Source: ZC4RG30 sp965652645 (lineage in GTDB: Bacteria; Pseudomonadota; Gammaproteobacteria; Steroidobacterales; Steroidobacteraceae). From it: a stretch of DNA of 39,835 nucleotides. The stretch spans positions 1 to 39,835 of the forward strand of contig CBFGXE010000024.1 in NCBI GenBank assembly GCA_965652645.1, given 5' to 3'. Each line of letters opens with the position of its first letter. Within the stretch, counting starts at the first letter, position 1. Made by a program: the position numbers and the translations under genes. Below the pieces are notes generated by a model that was not told the DNA's origin, searched no databases, and was given only the letters and a program-made list of their open reading frames with translations. Below are positions 30,286-39,827 of this stretch, piece by piece.

Positions 30286-31197
30286 ATGGACCAGAAACGC
30301 GGCGGGCGCAGGATTCCTGCCTATCTGCTCTATGGCGAAGCGGCGCGCCGCATCGCCGGGCCGATGCTGCATATCGAGACCATCGAGGCGCGCAGCGCAG
30401 GTCATCACTGGAAGATCGAGCCGCACCTGCACCACGGGCTGCACCAGATGATCTTCGTGACGCGGGGCAGGGGCGTGGTGCTTGCCGATGGCAGGCGATC
30501 GCAGTTCCGGCCACCGGCCATCGTGCTGATGCCGGCCGGCACCGTGCACGGCTTCGAGTTCGAGCCGGGCACCCGGGGCCATGTCATTTCCGTGTCCGAC
30601 GTGCTGTTGCGCAGCCTTGGCGAGCGGGAGGCGGGCGTCACCAGCCTGTTCGCCCAGCCTTCCACGCTGGAGACCCCGGCGGGAATGCTCCAGGGCACCG
30701 ATCTCTCGCAGAGTGTGCGCATGCTGGCGCGCGAGTTTGCGCGACCGGATGCCGGCGACGGGCTGGCCCTGCATGGCTGGCTGGAAGTGCTGCTGGGCAA
30801 CCTGTTGCGGTTGGCCAGCGGACTGCCCAATCCTTCCGATCCCGTGGTGGGGCAGCGCCGTCAGCTGATGGCGCGTTTCAACGAACTGGTGGAGCGGCAT
30901 TTCCGCGACGACCTGTCGGTGGCGGAATACGCCCAGGCATTGCACGTGTCCGAGTCGCGGCTGCGCAGCGTGTGCCTGGCTTCCACGGGCCAGTCACCCA
31001 TCCAGCTCATCCACGCGCGCATCCTGCTGGAAGCCAAGCGCCAACTCCACTACACCAGCAATCCGGTGAGCGAGATTGCGTACGCGCTGGGTTTCGAGGA
31101 TCCGGCCTATTTCACGCGGTTCTTCTCGCGGCTGGCCGGGGCTTCGCCGCGCGCCTTCCGCAGCAAGGGTCCGGAAAGGTCTGCCTCGCGCCTCTGA
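30286..31197 (+). CDS. AraC-family transcriptional regulator, PobR-like
   Basis: A 303-residue regulator. An N-terminal cupin-like sensor domain (EPHLHHGLHQMIFVTRGRGV, AIVLMPAGTVHGFEFEPG) precedes a C-terminal pair of helix-turn-helix motifs (about residues 205-300: DDLSVAEYAQALHVSESRLR and NPVSEIAYALGFEDPAYFTR, then FFSRLAGASPRAFR). In Pseudomonas and Azotobacter the activator of pobA is an AraC/XylS protein called PobR that responds to 4-hydroxybenzoate. This gene is divergent from pobA in the same arrangement, so that role is likely. The ATG at 30286 has no clear ribosome site, and a leaderless or weakly translated mRNA is possible. It converges with the Lhr gene. Confidence 0.9.
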   Translation: MDQKRGGRRIPAYLLYGEAARRIAGPMLHIETIEARSAGHHWKIEPHLHHGLHQMIFVTRGRGVVLADGRRSQFRPPAIVLMPAGTVHGFEFEPGTRGHVISVSDVLLRSLGEREAGVTSLFAQPSTLETPAGMLQGTDLSQSVRMLAREFARPDAGDGLALHGWLEVLLGNLLRLASGLPNPSDPVVGQRRQLMARFNELVERHFRDDLSVAEYAQALHVSESRLRSVCLASTGQSPIQLIHARILLEAKRQLHYTSNPVSEIAYALGFEDPAYFTRFFSRLAGASPRAFRSKGPERSASRL

Positions 31198-31207
31198 AGA
31201 CGGCGCG

Positions 31208-34200
31208 TCAGGCGCTGTGCGCCTGGACAGGGGCGGTGCCCCGCCGCAGCAGCGCACTGCGCACGGCCCACTGGTCCGGCAGCGCGACCTCCACCAGCCA
31301 GGTGATCTCGCCCGCGGCGTGGCAGGCAACGGGCACTCCATCGCGCAGCACGAAACGGTTGCCCGGCAGGGCGGGCAGCCGCGCGCCGGGCGTGACGATG
31401 CCGAGCAGGTTCAGCGGATCGGCAGCACCCAGGCAGATCAGTGTTCCGTCCGCGGGGCGCTGCCGGATGGCGCGCAATGCCGTTACCGCGTCAGGCAGGG
31501 CGTATTGCTCGCCGGTTGCACCGGCCACGAAACGTCCGCCACGCACATGCCCCTGGGCTTCCAGGCGACGCAGCGTGCGCAACATGGCGTGCCAGGGCGG
31601 CAGCCAGGGGGCCTCGCGCGCCAGCAGGCGCCGGAAGATCACGCCGTACCGCTGCAGCAGGCGCCAGGCGACCTGCTCCACGACTTCGATCTCGTGCGCC
31701 GGATCCTGGTGGCCCGGCGCCTGCGCCACGGGCCTGCCTTCCGCGGACACAGGACGCAGCAGGCTCCACCGGCCTGCTTCCTCCAGCCCGTGCAGCGCCA
31801 CGCGGCGGCCGCGCGTGGCCAGCCGGTGACGCGTCTTCACTGGCAGCAGCAGGGCGCGCAGGCCGCCGAAGCTGTCGGCGCTCACCAGGCCCGCGGCCAC
31901 CAGTTCACCCAGTGCGTTCTCCGCCTGCGTGGGCAGCAGTCCGCTGCCCCGCTGCAGCTCGTCGAAGAAGGAGGCGCCGCGCAGGGACAGTTCCGCCGCC
32001 ATCGCCAGGGCAGCCGACGAAAGCTGCAGTTCGCTGCGCGGTTGCTGCGAGAGGCTGCGCCACAGCGGAAAGTTCTGGCGCGAGGGCAGGGCAATGGGCG
32101 TGGTGCGCACCGGTCCTGCCACGCTGCCACGTGGCGCGTCGAGCCGTGCCCAGAGCACCCTTCCGGAAAGGCACAGCGCATCGAGCCAGGCGGGATCGTA
32201 GGCGCGCAGCCTTGCCGGCAGCACGTCGCGTTCCCAGGCGATGGCCGGGACTTCAAATCCTTCCAGCTGCTCCAGCACCGCCGCGACGCTTTGCGGGCCT
32301 TCACCCTTCGGCTCACGAGTGACGCCCTGCCATTCCAGCAGGAAACGCATGAAGTCGGCGCTGGCCACGGGCTGCACCTGGGCGCGCAGCGAGCGGATGG
32401 TGTTGCGGCTGATGCGGGCCAGCAGCCGGCGCTCGCACCACTCCAGGCTGGTGTCGGCGGTGCCCGTGCCGGGCGGGGGCGGCGAGGTGAACTGCCCCCG
32501 CATCACGAAACCTTCATTTTCCAGCTCGATGAGTGCGGCCAGGGCGCTGCCGGCAGGCAGGGCCAGCAGGGCATCGAGTGCCGCGGCGGTGACGGGGCCG
32601 GTCGCCTGCATGCGTCCGCGCAGCAGCTCGCGGAAGGCTTGACCCTGCTGCCAGGTGCGCGCTGCGTAATCTGCCGGCACGCAGATGGCCGGATCAGGCA
32701 CGGCATCGGGCCAGATGGCGCGGACCAATGGCAGCATCTCGGCGGCCACCCAGAAGCCCGTGTCACCGGCAGCGACGCGGGTGGCGCGCCGGTCATCGCG
32801 CAGTGCCAGGAACAGCGGCTGCCAGTCGGCACGCGGCACCGGGCCGCCGCCGCGGCCTTCCGTTTCCGTGATGGCTCCCAGCAGCATCAGGGCATCGTGC
32901 AGTTCATCCGCGGTTGACGGTTCGGGCCAGGCCTCGGCGCGCAACGCCTCGATGGCCTGCGGATCCAGCCGGCCGAACTCCGCGGCGCTTTCCGGATCGA
33001 GCCACCGGCGCGCGGCCACGGCCTGCGTCCGTCGTTCCTCAAGCGGGGCATCGTCCAGGTAGGCATAGGGACGTGCGTTGAGGATTTCCATCGCCAGCAT
33101 CGAGGGCTGTGGCAGGTCGCGCGTGAGCACTTCGATCCGGCCCTCCTCGATGCCGCGCAGCAGCGCCACCAGGCCATCGATGTCCATGGCCTCGTGCAGG
33201 CAGTCATGGAGCGTCTGGCGAACCAGCGGATGGTCGGGAATCTCGCGCGGGCCCGCGATGTTCTCCAGGCAGGCCAGCTGGTCGGGGAAGATCACCGAAA
33301 CGAGGTCTTCCGCCGCCATGCGCAGCAGGGGCGGCGGCGTCTTGCGGCCGCCACGCGAGCTCTTCACGGCGAGGGAGATGGTGGCATTCCAGCGCCAGCG
33401 GGTGGTGAACAGGGGAGCGTCCAGCACGGCCTGCACCAGCACCGCTTCCACGGTGTTGCTGTGCAGGTATTTTGGCACGTCCTCCAGGGCGAAGCTGTGC
33501 GTCTCGCCCAGCGAGAGCACGATGGCGTCCTCGGTGGCCGCCGCCTGCAGCTCGAAATTGAACGACTGGCAGAAGCGCTTGCGCAGCGCGAGGCCGAAGG
33601 CGCGGTTCACGCGCGCACCGAAGGGGGAGTGGATCACCAGCTGCATGCCGCCGGCTTCATCGAAGAAACGCTCGATCACCAGCCGCTCGCGGGTCGGAAG
33701 GTGTCCGAGGGCGGCCTTGGCGGTGGCGAGGTATTCCGCGAGCTGGCGCGCGGCAGTGGCGCCGAGCTGGTGGTTCTCGCGCAGGCGCGTGATGCAGGCC
33801 TCCACCGTGGCGGGATCCATCCGGGTTATCGCCGCGTCCACCTCGCTGCGGAGCGCGGAAACTGCGGTGGAGAGTTCATCGCTGCGCGCCGGCGCCTCGC
33901 CCAGCCAGAAGGGAATGGTGGGCGGCTGGCCGGCGGCATCTTCCACCCGGACCTTGCCGGCTTCCACGCGCAGGATCCGGTAGGAGGTGTTGCCAAGCTG
34001 GAAGATGTCGCCCGCGAGGCTCTCCACGGCAAAGTCCTCGTTGAGAGTGCCCACGGGATTGCCCTGCGGTTCCAGCACCACCTGGTAGTCGGCGTTCTGC
34101 GGAATCGCACCACCGCAGGTGATGGCGGTGAGGCGCGCGCCGCGCCGCGCGCGCAGGCGGCCGTTCACCGCATCGCGGTGCAGGTAGGCACTCTGCCGCC

Positions 34201-35578
34201 CGCGCCGGGTGGCGATGCCATCGGAGAGCATCTGCAGCACTTCGCGCCACGTCGGGCCGGGAAGATCGCGATAGGGCCAGGCCCGGCGCACCAATGAAAA
34301 GAGCTCCGCCTCGCCGCGCTCGCCGCTGGCCACCTCGGCCACGATCTGCTGGCACAGCACATCCAGCGGTGCCTCGGGAACCTGCAGCCTGTCCAGCTCG
34401 CCGGCCCGCACCGCATCGAGCAAGGCCGTGCACTCCACCAGCTCGTCACGCGACAGCGGGAACAGCCGTCCGCGCGGCACGCCCTGCACGGCGTGGTTCG
34501 CACGCCCCACGCGTTGCAGGAAGGTGGAGATGGCACGCGGCGAGCCGAGCTGGCAGACCAGGTCCACGTCGCCGATGTCGATGCCCAGTTCCAGCGAGGC
34601 GGTGGCCACCAGTGCGCGCAGGCCGCCGGACTTCAGCCGTTGCTCGGCATCCAGCCGCAGCTCCTTGGCCAGGCTGCCATGGTGGGCGGCCACGTTCTCC
34701 GTGCCCAGCCTTTGCGAGAGATGTCGCGTCACACGTTCGACCATGCGGCGCGTATTGGCGAAGATGAGGGTGGTGCGGTGTTCCTGCACCAGCACCGCCA
34801 GCTTGTCGTACAGGTTTTCCCAGACCTCGGCGGACATCACGGCCTCGAGCGGGGAGTCTGGCAGCACCAGTGCGATGTCGCGGCTGCGCACGTGGCCGCT
34901 GTCGATGATGCTGCATGGCCTGCCGGTGCCGGCCAGGAAATGCGCCACTTCGGCAATCGGCTTCTGCGTGGCAGAGAGGCCGACGCGCTGCAGGTTTCCC
35001 TGGCAGAGGTCGGCCAGGCGCTCCAGCGACAGGGCCAGGTGCGAGCCGCGCTTGGTGGCGGCGACGGCGTGGATCTCATCCACGATCACCGTGCGCGCGG
35101 GTGCCAGCAGCTTGCGGCCGGATTCGCTGGTCAGCAGCAGGTAGAGCGACTCCGGCGTGGTCACGAGGATATGCGGCGGCGAGCGCAACATGGCATTGCG
35201 TTCGGCCTGGGGCGTATCTCCCGTGCGCACCTGGCTGCGGATGGCGGCGCCCACGATGCCGGACTTCTCCAGTTCGGCGATGCATCCGGCAAGGGGCTGC
35301 TCGAGGTTGCGGTGGATGTCGTTGGAAAGGGCCTTCAGTGGCGAGACGTAGACCACCTGCACGCCGGGTTCGAGCATTCCTTCGGCCGCCTGCCGCACCA
35401 GCGCGTCGATTGCGGCCAGGAAGGCGGCCAGCGTCTTGCCCGAGCCGGTGGGGGCCGCGATCAGCGCGTGCCCGCCACCCGCAATGACCGGCCAGGCCTG
35501 CGCCTGCGCCTCGGTGGGTGCCCCGAACGTGGCGGTGAACCAGCGCGCGACGGCAGGATGGAAGCAGTCCAGCCCCAT
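31208..35578 (-). CDS. lhr: Lhr-type DEAD/DEAH-box ATP-dependent helicase
   Basis: A 1456-residue superfamily 2 helicase, similar in length to E. coli Lhr. RecA-like core motifs are in order: a Q-like region (PTEAQAQAWPVI), motif I APTGSGKT at 42-49, Ia VSPLKALSNDIHRN, Ib TTPESLY, II DEIH, III SAT, IV LIFANTRR, V ATASLELGIDIGDVD and VI QRVGRANH. After the core come the Lhr winged-helix and beta-barrel segments (NTSYRILRVEAGKVRV, PFGARVNRAFGLALRKR) and a long C-terminal domain. Lhr proteins translocate 3' to 5' on single-stranded DNA and unwind DNA/RNA hybrids, and belong to DNA-repair responses. The ATG lies 6 bases after the pirin stop, so the two are probably co-transcribed. It is ordinary housekeeping content beside the catabolic genes. 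Confidence 0.95.
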   Translation of the reverse strand: MGLDCFHPAVARWFTATFGAPTEAQAQAWPVIAGGGHALIAAPTGSGKTLAAFLAAIDALVRQAAEGMLEPGVQVVYVSPLKALSNDIHRNLEQPLAGCIAELEKSGIVGAAIRSQVRTGDTPQAERNAMLRSPPHILVTTPESLYLLLTSESGRKLLAPARTVIVDEIHAVAATKRGSHLALSLERLADLCQGNLQRVGLSATQKPIAEVAHFLAGTGRPCSIIDSGHVRSRDIALVLPDSPLEAVMSAEVWENLYDKLAVLVQEHRTTLIFANTRRMVERVTRHLSQRLGTENVAAHHGSLAKELRLDAEQRLKSGGLRALVATASLELGIDIGDVDLVCQLGSPRAISTFLQRVGRANHAVQGVPRGRLFPLSRDELVECTALLDAVRAGELDRLQVPEAPLDVLCQQIVAEVASGERGEAELFSLVRRAWPYRDLPGPTWREVLQMLSDGIATRRGRQSAYLHRDAVNGRLRARRGARLTAITCGGAIPQNADYQVVLEPQGNPVGTLNEDFAVESLAGDIFQLGNTSYRILRVEAGKVRVEDAAGQPPTIPFWLGEAPARSDELSTAVSALRSEVDAAITRMDPATVEACITRLRENHQLGATAARQLAEYLATAKAALGHLPTRERLVIERFFDEAGGMQLVIHSPFGARVNRAFGLALRKRFCQSFNFELQAAATEDAIVLSLGETHSFALEDVPKYLHSNTVEAVLVQAVLDAPLFTTRWRWNATISLAVKSSRGGRKTPPPLLRMAAEDLVSVIFPDQLACLENIAGPREIPDHPLVRQTLHDCLHEAMDIDGLVALLRGIEEGRIEVLTRDLPQPSMLAMEILNARPYAYLDDAPLEERRTQAVAARRWLDPESAAEFGRLDPQAIEALRAEAWPEPSTADELHDALMLLGAITETEGRGGGPVPRADWQPLFLALRDDRRATRVAAGDTGFWVAAEMLPLVRAIWPDAVPDPAICVPADYAARTWQQGQAFRELLRGRMQATGPVTAAALDALLALPAGSALAALIELENEGFVMRGQFTSPPPPGTGTADTSLEWCERRLLARISRNTIRSLRAQVQPVASADFMRFLLEWQGVTREPKGEGPQSVAAVLEQLEGFEVPAIAWERDVLPARLRAYDPAWLDALCLSGRVLWARLDAPRGSVAGPVRTTPIALPSRQNFPLWRSLSQQPRSELQLSSAALAMAAELSLRGASFFDELQRGSGLLPTQAENALGELVAAGLVSADSFGGLRALLLPVKTRHRLATRGRRVALHGLEEAGRWSLLRPVSAEGRPVAQAPGHQDPAHEIEVVEQVAWRLLQRYGVIFRRLLAREAPWLPPWHAMLRTLRRLEAQGHVRGGRFVAGATGEQYALPDAVTALRAIRQRPADGTLICLGAADPLNLLGIVTPGARLPALPGNRFVLRDGVPVACHAAGEITWLVEVALPDQWAVRSALLRRGTAPVQAHSA

Positions 35579-35584
35579 CTGGCG

Positions 35585-36454
35585 TCAGCCCGGCGCGGCC
35601 ATCTGTCCGAAGCGCCCGGAATTGAAGTCCTCGATGGCCTGCATGATCTCCTGCCGGCTGTTCATCACGAACGGACCATAACCCACCACGGGTTCGTCGA
35701 TGGGCTCGCCGGCCAGCAGCAACACGCGGGCGTCGCCGGCGGCCTCGAGCTGCACGTTTTCGCCTGCGCGCTCCAGCACCACGACCTGCGCTTCGCGCGC
35801 GATGGCAAGGCTGTTCACCTGCACCGCACCTTCGAGCACCACCAGCAGCGTGGTCCAGCCGGCGGGGAGCATGAAGGTGTTGCTGCCCTTGTGCATCCGG
35901 ATGTCCCACACGTTCATCGGCGTGAAGGTTCGCGCCGGTCCTGGCCTGCCTTGATGGCTGCCTGCGATCACGCGCAGCGATCCGGTGCCTCCGGGCAGCG
36001 GGAGCTCCGGAATGTCGCGCGCAACGATGGCCTGGTAGCCCGGCGGAGTCATTTTCGCGCGCGCGGGCAGGTTCACCCACAGCTGCACGGCCTTGAGCCG
36101 GCCGCCGGATTGCGTGAAGTCGGGCGAATGGAACTCCTCGTGCAGGATGCCGGCGCCCGCCGTCATCCACTGCACGTCACCGGCACCGATGACGCCGCCA
36201 TTGCCGGTGGAATCGCGGTGCGCGAGTTCGCCATCGAGCACGATGGTGACGGTTTCGAAGCCGCGATGGGGATGCTGGCCCACCCCGCGCGGCCGCGTGG
36301 CGGGCGGAAAATCCGCGGGCCCCGCGAAATCCAGCAGCAGGAAGGGGCTCAGCCGGGCGGCGTCACCGTTGTAGGAGAACAGCGAGCGTACAGGGAATCC
36401 GTCGCCCACCCAGTGGCCGGGAGGGGGATCGAGGAGGGTGGCTATCTGCTTCAT
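35585..36454 (-). CDS. Pirin-family cupin protein
   Basis: A 289-residue bicupin. The metal site of pirins is intact: H61 and H63 in GQHPHRGFETV, H105 and E107 in GILHEEFHS. GDVQWMTAGAGILHEE and LQLWVNLP-type segments (VQLWVNLPARAK) are family hallmarks. The C-terminal cupin follows (LPAGWTTLLVVLEGAVQVNS). Bacterial pirins such as YhhW act as metal-dependent dioxygenases on flavonoids like quercetin in vitro or bind metabolic enzymes. In this window of phenolic-ester and hydroxybenzoate genes a quercetinase-like role is possible but not shown. It is followed closely by lhr. Upstream, 164 bases separate it from the divergent receptor gene. Confidence 0.93.
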   Translation of the reverse strand: MKQIATLLDPPPGHWVGDGFPVRSLFSYNGDAARLSPFLLLDFAGPADFPPATRPRGVGQHPHRGFETVTIVLDGELAHRDSTGNGGVIGAGDVQWMTAGAGILHEEFHSPDFTQSGGRLKAVQLWVNLPARAKMTPPGYQAIVARDIPELPLPGGTGSLRVIAGSHQGRPGPARTFTPMNVWDIRMHKGSNTFMLPAGWTTLLVVLEGAVQVNSLAIAREAQVVVLERAGENVQLEAAGDARVLLLAGEPIDEPVVGYGPFVMNSRQEIMQAIEDFNSGRFGQMAAPG

Positions 36455-36618
36455 GGAGCGAATATGGGGCCGGGAGCGCGGATTTCATCTTCCCATAACT
36501 GAAGGAGCATGACCGAATAGCCCATAGCGGTAGTGCCAATTGACTGCTGCGGATGCAAGGTGGCCCCGCGCCGGATTCGCTGTGCGCAATGGCTGACGAC
36601 TCAATCGGGGGAAAGAAA

Positions 36619-39600
36619 ATGACTCGACCACCGGCTTATGGACGGGCCGACGCGGGTGTGCTGCACCGCACGCTGGCACTGGCACTGGCACTGGCCTTTT
36701 TGCCTATGACTCCGGCATTTTCACAGGCCGAGGAGCCGCTCACGGAACTTGAAGAAGTCACTATCACGGGCAGCCGCATCAACACGGTGTCCGGAATGGA
36801 CACTCCCACGCCGGTGGCTGCAATCGGTGCCGCGGAGCTTGCGGCCATGTCCCCGGGCGCGCTGACCGAGGCTATGAGCCAGATCCCGCAGTTCTATTTC
36901 AGCGCGACCGCGGCGAACTTCAACACCGGGCAGAACGGCTTCTTCCTTTCCCCCGGGGGCGGTAGCCTGAACCTGCGGGGCGTGGGCTCCAAGCGCACGC
37001 TTACGCTGCTCGACGGCCGCCGCATCGTACCCGCCAGCATTTACGGCGGCCCGGACATCAACATGTTTCCCGAGACGATGCTGAGGACGGTGGAAACGGT
37101 GACCGGGGGAGCCAGCGCGGCCTACGGAACCGATGCCGTCTCCGGCGTCGTCAACTACATCCTGGATACCCGGTTCGAGGGCTTTCGCGCCCATGCACAG
37201 ACCGGCCAGACCACGAGGGGAGACGGCGACAACGCCGAGTATTCCCTGGCATTCGGCACCCGGCTCGGAGACCGCACGCGGTTGCTGTTTTCCGCGGAGC
37301 TTGCCCGGCAAGATCCGATCCGCTCGTTTGAAGGTCGCGGCTGGTACCAGGGCTGGGGAATGGTGCAGACCGGCGATGGAGTGACCGCGCCGCGATTCAC
37401 ACCGGCGCCTTACGTGGTCTCGCGGCTGGCTTCGTACGATGGCGTGGTTTCGGCTTGGCAGCCAACGGATGGCAATTCGGTGCCGCCGGCATTCGGTCCG
37501 GCAATCTTCGGTTCGGACGGAACGCTGTCTGCCTTCCAGTTAAGCGACCTGACTTCGGCTGCCAACAACTCCCAATCCGTGCTGGGGGGCGGGAGCGGTA
37601 CCAACAATACCCTGGACAGGCCGAACCTGCTGGCCAGCCAGAGGCGCAGCAATGCCTTCGCCTACCTGTCGATGGAGGTCGGCGGCTCGACCGAGGTCTA
37701 TGCCCAGGCCCTGTTCAGCGACCAGAAACTGCGCGCTGCCAACACGCCCGGTGACTTCCAGGCGGCAGCTGGCCAGCCGATGACGATCTTTGCCGACAAT
37801 GCCTTCCTGCCGCAGTCCGTCCGGGACGCCATGGCGGCCAATGAAGTGGCTTCGTTCACTTTCGGCAGGATAGGCCACAGCTCGGACATCGGATTTGATT
37901 CCTTCGTCACGCAGACGACGCAAACGAGGTCGGGAACCATCGGGTTCAGGAGCGAACCCGGCGGAGGCCCCCTGCGTGGCTGGACGCTGGATGGCTACTA
38001 CCAGTTCGGGAAGACAGATGTGGATGCCGGGCAGTCGGGGATCCGCATCGACAGGTTGTACATGGCCCTGGACGCGGTCACCGATCCGGCCACGGGACAG
38101 GTGGTCTGCAATGTGACGCTGCAGTCCGGGCTGTTTCCGGACTGTGTGCCGCTGAACCTCTTCGGGCGCGGCAATGCCTCACAGGCCGCCATCGACTGGG
38201 TAACCGGCTTCGACCGCGGCATTCCGGTCACGGTCACCCCCTATCTGCCCGGTTATCCCCCGCATACCTACAGCTACGTCAGCGACGGCGACAAGCACCG
38301 CGTCATCGACATCAGGCAGCATGTGGCGGAGCTCACCGCCAGTGGTGAACTCGCCGCGGGTTGGGCCGGACCGATATCCGCGGCGTTTGGCGCCCACTAC
38401 CGCAAGGAGGCGCTGGACCAGAAAGTGCAGGCGGCGCAAGGCAATCCGGCCGCTGATCCATTCTTCTACCCCGTGCTCTGCAACGACGCCAACATGCAGG
38501 CCCCGACACTGGCCGTCGCCTGCCAGTCGCAACTCGACAACGGCCAGCGGGGACTGGATCCCATCGGCATCCGCGGTGTGCCCAATGGCGCGCTCAACAA
38601 TTCGGTGGAATTCCAGTTCTCCAAGGTTCCCTTCGCGCGCGGCAGCTACGACATCAAGGAATTGTTTGCCGAGTCGCTGGTGCCGCTGGTGTCGGGTGAG
38701 CCGTGGATGCAGCGCCTGAACCTGAACGCGGCGGTCCGCTGGGCAGACTACGGCGGCTCCGGGATCATCTGGACCTACAAGGCGGGCCTGGATGCCACGT
38801 TTACCGATGAGCTGCGTGTGCGCGGGACCTATTCCCGGGACGTGCGCGCGGCCAACCTGTCCGAGCGGTTCGACCGGACGGGCGGAGCGACCTCGGTGAC
38901 GGACCCGCGCACGGGCGACACCGTGAATGTCACCATCGTTTCCGGCGGCAATCCGGAGGTCAAACCCGAGGTTGCCGATACCTACACCGTCGGATTCGTG
39001 TACCGGCCCCGCTGGTTCGAGGGGTTTGATTTCTCGGCGGACTGGCTGCGGGTGTCCCTCGATGATTCGATCGAGAGCTTTGCCACCCAATCCATCGTCA
39101 ATGCCTGTTTCATCGACAATGATCCAACGCAGTGCGCGAACATCCAGCTGGATCCGGTGACCGATGCCATCTTCATCGTCAATCAGTCCTTCCAGAACGT
39201 CAGCAAGGCCAGGATTTCCGGCATCGACTTCGAGATGGGATATGGGCGACCGGTTACGCTGCTGGGAGGCGGCGAGCGGATCGGGATGCGCATTTTTGCC
39301 AGCTACCTGGACGAGAACTCAACCACGAGCGCGGCGGGGATCAAGACCGACCGCGCCGGGCAGATCGGCAATGTCATCTCCGTGCAGAACTACACGGCCC
39401 TGCCGCAGTGGAAGGCGACGGCCAACGTGAGCTACACGCGCGGCCCCTTCAGGGCGTTCGTGCAGGCACGATACATCGGCGACGGCAAGTACGACACGCT
39501 CAATGCCGTGGGGGACAATCCCTGGCTGGTGGCGGACAACACGATCGGCTCGGTAACGTATTTTGACACGCGCGTGTCCTACCAGATTCCGGCCGGCCCG

Positions 39601-39762
39601 GGATCGCTTGAGGTCTATGGCAATGTCACCAACCTGTTTGACCGCGATCCGCCCGTGATCCCGGCGTTCGATACCTTTCTGGCGGCCCCGTTGCAGTTCA
39701 ACTCGACGCTGCATGACGTGCTGGGCCGGCGGTTCGTAGTGGGTTTCAACCTGCGCTTCTGA
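36619..39762 (+). CDS. Large TonB-dependent outer-membrane receptor
   Basis: A 1047-residue receptor. GGGGGAAAG just upstream supports the ATG at 36619 over an in-frame ATG at 36553. A signal peptide (TLALALALAFLPMTPAFSQA) precedes ELEEVTITGSRI. The plug has LNLRGVGSKRTLTLLDGRRI and GGASAAYGTDAVSGVVNYIL. A long barrel with cysteine-bearing loops follows, and the C-terminus ends VVGFNLRF with terminal Phe. It is of the same general class as the receptor at 8216 (RGVG, LLDG-RxV, GASAxYGxDAxxGVVN) but about 150 residues longer. No adjacent catabolic gene lies downstream within the window, so its ligand context is cut off. The first 164 bases upstream hold no obvious strong promoter; a 12-base M-T-E reading frame with AAGGAG is noted elsewhere. 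Confidence 0.94.
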   Translation: MTRPPAYGRADAGVLHRTLALALALAFLPMTPAFSQAEEPLTELEEVTITGSRINTVSGMDTPTPVAAIGAAELAAMSPGALTEAMSQIPQFYFSATAANFNTGQNGFFLSPGGGSLNLRGVGSKRTLTLLDGRRIVPASIYGGPDINMFPETMLRTVETVTGGASAAYGTDAVSGVVNYILDTRFEGFRAHAQTGQTTRGDGDNAEYSLAFGTRLGDRTRLLFSAELARQDPIRSFEGRGWYQGWGMVQTGDGVTAPRFTPAPYVVSRLASYDGVVSAWQPTDGNSVPPAFGPAIFGSDGTLSAFQLSDLTSAANNSQSVLGGGSGTNNTLDRPNLLASQRRSNAFAYLSMEVGGSTEVYAQALFSDQKLRAANTPGDFQAAAGQPMTIFADNAFLPQSVRDAMAANEVASFTFGRIGHSSDIGFDSFVTQTTQTRSGTIGFRSEPGGGPLRGWTLDGYYQFGKTDVDAGQSGIRIDRLYMALDAVTDPATGQVVCNVTLQSGLFPDCVPLNLFGRGNASQAAIDWVTGFDRGIPVTVTPYLPGYPPHTYSYVSDGDKHRVIDIRQHVAELTASGELAAGWAGPISAAFGAHYRKEALDQKVQAAQGNPAADPFFYPVLCNDANMQAPTLAVACQSQLDNGQRGLDPIGIRGVPNGALNNSVEFQFSKVPFARGSYDIKELFAESLVPLVSGEPWMQRLNLNAAVRWADYGGSGIIWTYKAGLDATFTDELRVRGTYSRDVRAANLSERFDRTGGATSVTDPRTGDTVNVTIVSGGNPEVKPEVADTYTVGFVYRPRWFEGFDFSADWLRVSLDDSIESFATQSIVNACFIDNDPTQCANIQLDPVTDAIFIVNQSFQNVSKARISGIDFEMGYGRPVTLLGGGERIGMRIFASYLDENSTTSAAGIKTDRAGQIGNVISVQNYTALPQWKATANVSYTRGPFRAFVQARYIGDGKYDTLNAVGDNPWLVADNTIGSVTYFDTRVSYQIPAGPGSLEVYGNVTNLFDRDPPVIPAFDTFLAAPLQFNSTLHDVLGRRFVVGFNLRF

Positions 39763-39807
39763 ACCCGGCGCGGCCACCCGTGGTTCCGGCCCGGAGTTCC
39801 CCCTCCC

Positions 39808-39827
39808 GGGCCGGCCCCGGCCGGCCC
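39808..39827. repeat. GC-only inverted repeat downstream of the last receptor
   Basis: GGGCCGGCC-CC-GGCCGGCCC, 9-base arms with a 2-base centre, lies 46 bases after the stop codon at the extreme end of the window. It could fold as a terminator stem, but the T-run, if any, would be outside the window. Confidence 0.4.

Noticed and set aside
28977..30287. Longer version of PobA starting at 30287
   Set aside because: The extra 41 residues overlap the start of the divergent regulator and have no counterpart in the well-known family, which begins with MRTQ/MKTQVAIIGAGPSG.
36509..36520. ATG ACC GAA TAG mini-frame preceded by AAGGAG in the gap between pirin and the last receptor
   Set aside because: Three codons are too few to support a gene. 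It could be a leader peptide, but nothing else (attenuator or distance to the receptor start) supports this.
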